Notes under the pieces: generated by a model | What the model saw: only the letters and a program-made list of their open reading frames with translations | What the model was told of the DNA's origin: nothing | The model's database searches: none | Shown here: positions 4,452-5,253 of the stretch, one piece after another | Layout: every line of letters starts with the position of its first letter | Numbering within the stretch: position 1 is the stretch's first letter | DNA from: an uncultured Collinsella sp. | GTDB taxonomy: Bacteria > Actinomycetota > Coriobacteriia > Coriobacteriales > Coriobacteriaceae | Assembly (NCBI GenBank): GCA_900556675.1 | Contig: USQE01000103.1 | Coordinates: 1 to 5,253 of the forward strand | DNA: 5,253 nucleotides | Direction: 5' to 3' | Translations under genes and position numbers: made by a program

Positions 4452-5253
4452 ATGTCCGATTTGATTAAGCTGACGCCGATCTTCCACGAGAAGATCTGGG
4501 GCGGTCGCCAGCTCGAAACCGTATTTGGCTACGACATTCCCGATGGCCCCATCGGTGAGTGCTGGGCCATCTCGGCCCACCCCAACGGCGACTGCCAGAT
4601 TGCGGAGGGCCCGTATGCCGGCCACACGCTGTCGTGGCTGTGGGCCGAGCATCGCGAGCTCTTTGGCAACTGCGAGGGCAAGGAGTTCCCGCTGCTCATT
4701 AAGATTCTGGACGCCAAGGACGACCTTTCGATCCAGATTCATCCCAACGACGAGTACGCTGCCGAGCACGAGAACGGTAGCCTGGGCAAAACCGAGTGTT
4801 GGTATGTGCTGGACTGCGAGCCCGACGCCACGATCATCGTCGGCCAGCGTGCCAAGGACCGCGCCGAGGCCGCACAAATGATCGAGGAAGGACGTTGGGA
4901 CGACATGCTCAACGTGTTGCCGATTCACAAGGGCGACTTTTTCCAGATTGATTCCGGTACCGTGCACGCCATCAAGACCGGCACGCTCATTTTGGAGACG
5001 CAGCAGTCGAGCGACGTGACGTATCGTCTGTACGACTACGACCGTCCCGGGACTGACGGCAACCTGCGCCCGCTGCACATTGAGCAGAGCCTCGACTGCA
5101 TCGACTTTGATGCTCAGGCTCCGACCGACGGCACGGTGACCGCGCCCGAGGTGGACGGCGTGACCGAGCTCGAGTCCAACCCCTGCTACACCGTCGATCG
5201 CGTGCGCGTCAACGGCAGCAAGACCCTCGACCAGCGCTGGCCCTTCATGTGCC
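4452..5253 (+). CDS. manA: Class I mannose-6-phosphate isomerase, N-terminal 267 residues
   Basis: This cytoplasmic zinc enzyme interconverts mannose 6-phosphate and fructose 6-phosphate. It links mannose use to glycolysis and supplies mannose 6-phosphate for GDP-mannose. The type I cupin landmarks are in order: WGG (16-18), GECWAIS (35-41), FPLLIKILDA (79-88), QIHPND with Gln95 and His97, GKTECWYVL with Glu115, and GTVHAI with His172, which together form the metal site. YRLYDYDR (191-198) supplies the conserved active-site Arg. The reading frame is open to the window edge. The family's short form is about 310-320 residues, so some 50 residues are missing. Its place after the regulator suggests that mannose 6-phosphate may be relevant to this pathway, but manA also occurs as a housekeeping gene. 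Confidence 0.93.
   Translation, partial: MSDLIKLTPIFHEKIWGGRQLETVFGYDIPDGPIGECWAISAHPNGDCQIAEGPYAGHTLSWLWAEHRELFGNCEGKEFPLLIKILDAKDDLSIQIHPNDEYAAEHENGSLGKTECWYVLDCEPDATIIVGQRAKDRAEAAQMIEEGRWDDMLNVLPIHKGDFFQIDSGTVHAIKTGTLILETQQSSDVTYRLYDYDRPGTDGNLRPLHIEQSLDCIDFDAQAPTDGTVTAPEVDGVTELESNPCYTVDRVRVNGSKTLDQRWPFMC

Noticed and set aside
4149..5078. A 309-codon minus-strand open frame opposite gntR and manA
   Set aside because: It spans the end of gntR, the gap and manA, all of which have clear motifs on the plus strand. It is a shadow of those genes.

Overview
The window holds a compact carbohydrate-uptake locus from a GC-rich bacterium with strong Shine-Dalgarno sites and a sugar phosphotransferase system (PTS). 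The protein style and codon use look like gut Coriobacteriia (Collinsella/Olsenella type). That placement is an impression from the sequence, not a database match.

Minus strand, from about 3550 leftwards: a predicted promoter with an A-rich upstream tract, a structured leader of about 160 nt, a GH1 6-phospho-beta-glycosidase (3354-1954), a PTS lactose/cellobiose-family IIC permease (1833-490), its separate IIB protein (328-26), and the first codons of another gene running off the left edge. That gene is expected, but not shown, to be IIA or another operon member. IIC and IIB would import and phosphorylate a beta-linked disaccharide. The GH1 enzyme would then cleave it in the cytoplasm into a 6-phosphosugar and a free sugar or aglycone.

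Plus strand, from about 3592 rightwards: a divergent promoter, a GntR/HutC-family regulator with a UTRA sensor domain (3658-4377), and the first 267 codons of a class I mannose-6-phosphate isomerase (manA, from 4452), cut by the right edge. The regulator most likely controls the divergent PTS operon. An imperfect 18-bp palindrome (3521-3538) covers the predicted minus-strand -10 and is the best operator candidate.

The coding content belongs to known families and I see no wholly new system. The less ordinary signals are: (1) a minus-strand leader able to form a 13-bp helix closing an 8-bp hairpin, preceded by a terminator-like hairpin and with a competing pairing; (2) strong GC-rich stem-loops in both long gaps of the operon and ahead of manA, none with a T-tract; and (3) a GH1 phosphate pocket that looks LacG-like (Ser-Trp) but carries Asn where Lys is usual, next to a cellobiose-style split PTS. 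No tRNA, rRNA, CRISPR array, insertion sequence or prophage sequence was seen.
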